Source: an uncultured Oscillospiraceae bacterium (GTDB lineage: Bacteria > Bacillota > Clostridia > Oscillospirales > Acutalibacteraceae). Taken from it: a stretch of 64,000 nt of DNA. Position 1 is the first letter of the stretch, and each line of letters starts with the position of its first letter. The translations under genes and the position numbers were made by a program. The notes under the pieces are model-generated. The model saw only the letters and a program-made list of their open reading frames with translations, ran no database searches and had not been told where the DNA came from. Location: positions 21,365 to 85,364 of the forward strand of contig URJZ01000004.1 in assembly GCA_900548305.1 (NCBI GenBank). Direction: 5' to 3'. Positions 62,766 through 64,000 of the stretch are shown one piece after another.

Positions 62766-64000
62766 ATGAGCGAAAAGGAAAAAGAGGCTATTGTAGAAGA
62801 ACAGCAGCAAGATATTAGCGAATTACTTCAAATTCGCCGTGATAAATTAGCTGCTTTGCAAGCAGAAGGGAAAAATCCGTTTTTTGTAAATACTTGCGAT
62901 AAAGATATCAATGCACAGGAAATTCGTGATCGTTTTGAAGAACTGGAAGGTAAAGATGTATGCATTGCAGGCCGCATTATGAGCTGGCGTGATATGGGAA
63001 AAGCAAGCTTTATGGATATTCACGACCGTTCGGGACGTATGCAGGTATATTTGAAAATAGATGAAGTTGGAGAGGATGTATATAAAGGTCTCTCCAATTG
63101 GGATTTGGGTGACATTGCAGAAGTAAAAGGCTATGTGTTTAGAACACGCCGCGGAGAAATTTCTGTACACGCAAAATCTATTCGTCTGCTTTCCAAATCT
63201 TTGCTTCCACTGCCTGAAAAGTTCCATGGACTTAAGGATACAGACCTAAGATACCGTCAACGCTATGTGGATTTGATTGTAAATCCGGAAGTGAAAGATA
63301 CCTTTATCAAACGAAGCAAAATTATCAGCACTATGCGCTCTGTATTGGATAACTTAGGATTTATTGAAGTGGAAACTCCTATTTTGAACACTATTGCAGG
63401 CGGTGCTGCTGCCAGACCATTTATTACACATCACAACACATTGAATATGGACTTGTTTTTGCGTATTGCACCTGAGCTATATTTAAAACGTTTGATTGTA
63501 GGCGGTATGGAAAAGGTGTATGAAATTGGCCGTCAATTCCGTAATGAGGGAATGTCTGTGAAACATAATCCGGAATTTACTACCATTGAACTATATGAAG
63601 CTTATACAGATTATCATGGTATGATGGATATTACAGAGGATTTGATTAATGCTTGTGCACAGGCCGTTTGCGGAAGTGATATCATTACGTATCAGGGAGA
63701 AGAAGTAAATCTTCAAAAACCATTCCGTCGCTTGACAATGATTGAAGCTGTAAAAGAGTATACAGGCGTAGATTTTGATACATTTGTAGGTGATAATGAA
63801 AAGGCGCATGCTGTGGCAAAAGAATTGGATCTGCCTGTTGAAAAACATCATGTTTGGGGCGATATTTTAAATCTGGCATTTGAAGAAAAAGTAGAAGAGA
63901 AGCTTCTTCAGCCAACCTTTATTTGTGATTATCCTGTTGAAGTTTCTCCACTAACAAAACGAAAAGCAGACAGACCGGAATTGGTAGAACGTTTTGAGTT
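62766..64000 (+). CDS. lysS: lysyl-tRNA synthetase, class II (partial, C-terminus beyond window)
   Basis: The first 411 residues are visible and the frame is open to the edge. The OB-fold anticodon-binding domain (about 60-165) contains [34 protein letters not shown] sequence; the class II core has motif 1 (FIEVETPIL) and motif 2 ([26 protein letters not shown]). GGGAG precedes ATG 62766. Charges tRNA-Lys. Motif 3 lies beyond the window. Confidence 0.97.
   Translation, partial: MSEKEKEAIVEEQQQDISELLQIRRDKLAALQAEGKNPFFVNTCDKDINAQEIRDRFEELEGKDVCIAGRIMSWRDMGKASFMDIHDRSGRMQVYLKIDEVGEDVYKGLSNWDLGDIAEVKGYVFRTRRGEISVHAKSIRLLSKSLLPLPEKFHGLKDTDLRYRQRYVDLIVNPEVKDTFIKRSKIISTMRSVLDNLGFIEVETPILNTIAGGAAARPFITHHNTLNMDLFLRIAPELYLKRLIVGGMEKVYEIGRQFRNEGMSVKHNPEFTTIELYEAYTDYHGMMDITEDLINACAQAVCGSDIITYQGEEVNLQKPFRRLTMIEAVKEYTGVDFDTFVGDNEKAHAVAKELDLPVEKHHVWGDILNLAFEEKVEEKLLQPTFICDYPVEVSPLTKRKADRPELVERFE

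Overview
This is a low-GC, AT-rich chromosomal window from a Gram-positive, endospore-forming member of the Clostridia. The lineage call rests on SpoIIQ and SpoIIID side by side, clostridial-type carboxynorspermidine genes, a type III glutamine synthetase, FtsEX with a PcsB/EnvC-like hydrolase, strong sigma-A promoters, an A-type RNase P RNA, and cohesin and dockerin modules. An Oscillospiraceae/Ruminococcaceae-like anaerobe is my best guess. No phage, CRISPR array, intact insertion sequence or rRNA operon is visible.

Layout. 1-2.7 kb: minus-strand thiamine operon thiS-thiF-thiG-thiH (thiH cut by the window edge) behind a TPP riboswitch with an intrinsic terminator. 2.7-5.3 kb: two polyamine genes (carboxynorspermidine synthase and decarboxylase). 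5.6-6.9 kb: convergent spoIIQ and spoIIID with recognisable compartment-specific promoter candidates. 7.5-17.2 kb: cell-surface glycan region, comprising a CsbB/GtrB-like plus GT-C pair on the minus strand and a plus-strand operon glf, GT2, GT2, wzy-like, GT4, GT2. 17.4-18.1 kb: lipoprotein. 18.1-23.5 kb: minus-strand operon ddl, murI, DUF1934, argS, homocysteine methyltransferase. 23.8-24.4 kb: decayed acyltransferase. 24.6-25.4 kb: unknown protein.

25.5-29.2 kb: rpmG-secE-nusG-rplK-rplA, then the L10 leader and rplJ-rplL; rpoBC does not follow. 29.3-34.3 kb: minus-strand operon of a degenerate metallophosphoesterase, sbcD and sbcC. 34.5-36.3 kb: D,D-carboxypeptidase and RNase P RNA. 36.6-40.1 kb: amt and glnN for nitrogen assimilation, glnN with a terminator in its leader. 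40.3-46.9 kb: an accessory-looking stretch with an orphan CrtO-like protein, a membrane-anchored cohesin-like protein, tRNA-fMet, two pseudogenes, a small cysteine-rich protein and a membrane-anchored dockerin protein.

47.1-54.4 kb: complete Pho system pstS-C-A-B, phoU, response regulator and histidine kinase, preceded by tandem Pho-box-like repeats; PstC has an unusual membrane extension. 54.6-58.4 kb: Ig-like surface protein, DUF4830 protein, pseudouridine synthase and a CdaR/PucR-type regulator. 58.6-61.9 kb: ftsE-ftsX-pcsB-like divisome hydrolase operon. 62.2-64 kb: greA and the 5' part of lysS.

Most of the window is core chromosome. The most interesting signals are the cohesin/dockerin pair outside any cellulosome context, the metallophosphoesterase with three altered metal-site residues in the sbcCD operon, twin candidate L1-binding mRNA sites, and several perfect palindromes, two of them with no obvious terminator role. 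I did not find a convincing wholly new multi-gene system.
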